49,817 nt of DNA from Patescibacteria group bacterium (lineage in GTDB: Bacteria > Patescibacteriota > Patescibacteriia > Patescibacteriales > GWC2-42-12): the NCBI GenBank assembly GCA_028707005.1, contig JAQTVB010000006.1, positions 1 through 49,817 on the forward strand, written 5' to 3'. The notes under the pieces are model-generated. The model was given only the letters and a program-made list of their open reading frames with translations, searched no databases and was not told the DNA's origin. Made by a program: the position numbers and the translations under genes. This document shows positions 49,795 through 49,817 of the stretch, piece after piece; the first letter of the stretch is position 1, and every line of letters begins with the position of its first letter.

Positions 49795-49817
49795 AGATCG
49801 GAAGAGCGTCGTGTAGG
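49795..49817 (+). other. Illumina TruSeq adapter contamination
   Basis: The last 23 bases begin AGATCGGAAGAGC and continue GTCGTGTAGG, matching the reverse complement of the TruSeq universal adapter as I know it. It is read-through that survived trimming and was built into the contig end. It should be removed before annotation. Confidence 0.97.

Overview
This window looks like one complete metagenomic contig from a Candidate Phyla Radiation (Patescibacteria, probably Parcubacteria-like) bacterium. This is inferred from AT-rich, lysine/isoleucine-rich proteins, a DUF5667-type protein beside an ECF sigma factor, a long S-layer-like protein with the N-terminal domain typical of that group, O-antigen-ligase/TPR fusions, and a very long, tightly packed surface-glycan locus. 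TGA is used as a stop (for example at 3027-3029), so the code is the standard bacterial one. The left end breaks inside a near-identical 123-bp tandem repeat. The right end finishes in 23 bases of Illumina adapter (49795-49817), so the last 23 bases are not biological.

Region 1 (1-7161) is cell surface and regulation. It holds a minus-strand partial repeat protein, a small minus-strand helix-turn-helix protein with three evenly built dyads upstream and two perfect DnaA boxes at its 3' end, an ECF sigma factor followed by a DUF5667 membrane protein (likely its regulator), a structured non-coding leader, and a 1213-residue secreted S-layer-like protein.

Region 2 (7185-12956) starts with a strong terminator and a promoter. 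It carries a membrane-anchored TPR protein and two tandem O-antigen-ligase/TPR paralogues, then a 177-bp element with perfect 24-bp inverted ends between convergent genes.

Region 3 (13019-49794) is a glycan assembly locus. A minus-strand GT4 gene and a plus-strand gene run start from divergent promoters. The plus run contains nucleotide-sugar enzymes (two NDP-sugar dehydrogenases, an epimerase, a UDP-glucuronate decarboxylase, giving a plausible UDP-glucose to UDP-glucuronate to UDP-xylose route). It also has many GT4 and GT2 glycosyltransferases, three GT39-like membrane glycosyltransferases, a flippase-like YbhN-family protein, a DegT-type aminotransferase, an asparagine-synthase-type amidotransferase, six SAM methyltransferases and five radical SAM enzymes (three B12-binding type, two SPASM-like). 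Together they suggest a lipid-linked, heavily modified (methylated, aminated or amidated) surface polysaccharide or glycolipid. The actual structure cannot be read from sequence.

The most unusual features are in the DNA itself. Seven-base-period repeats recur at about ten loci, both between genes and in frame inside glycosyltransferase genes. GC-rich palindromes sit in frame inside several proteins. Two gene remnants mark recombination scars: a truncated GT2 before a GtrA-GT4 fusion, and a duplicated GT C-terminus behind an inserted radical SAM gene. No tRNA, rRNA, CRISPR array, transposase or integrase was recognised.
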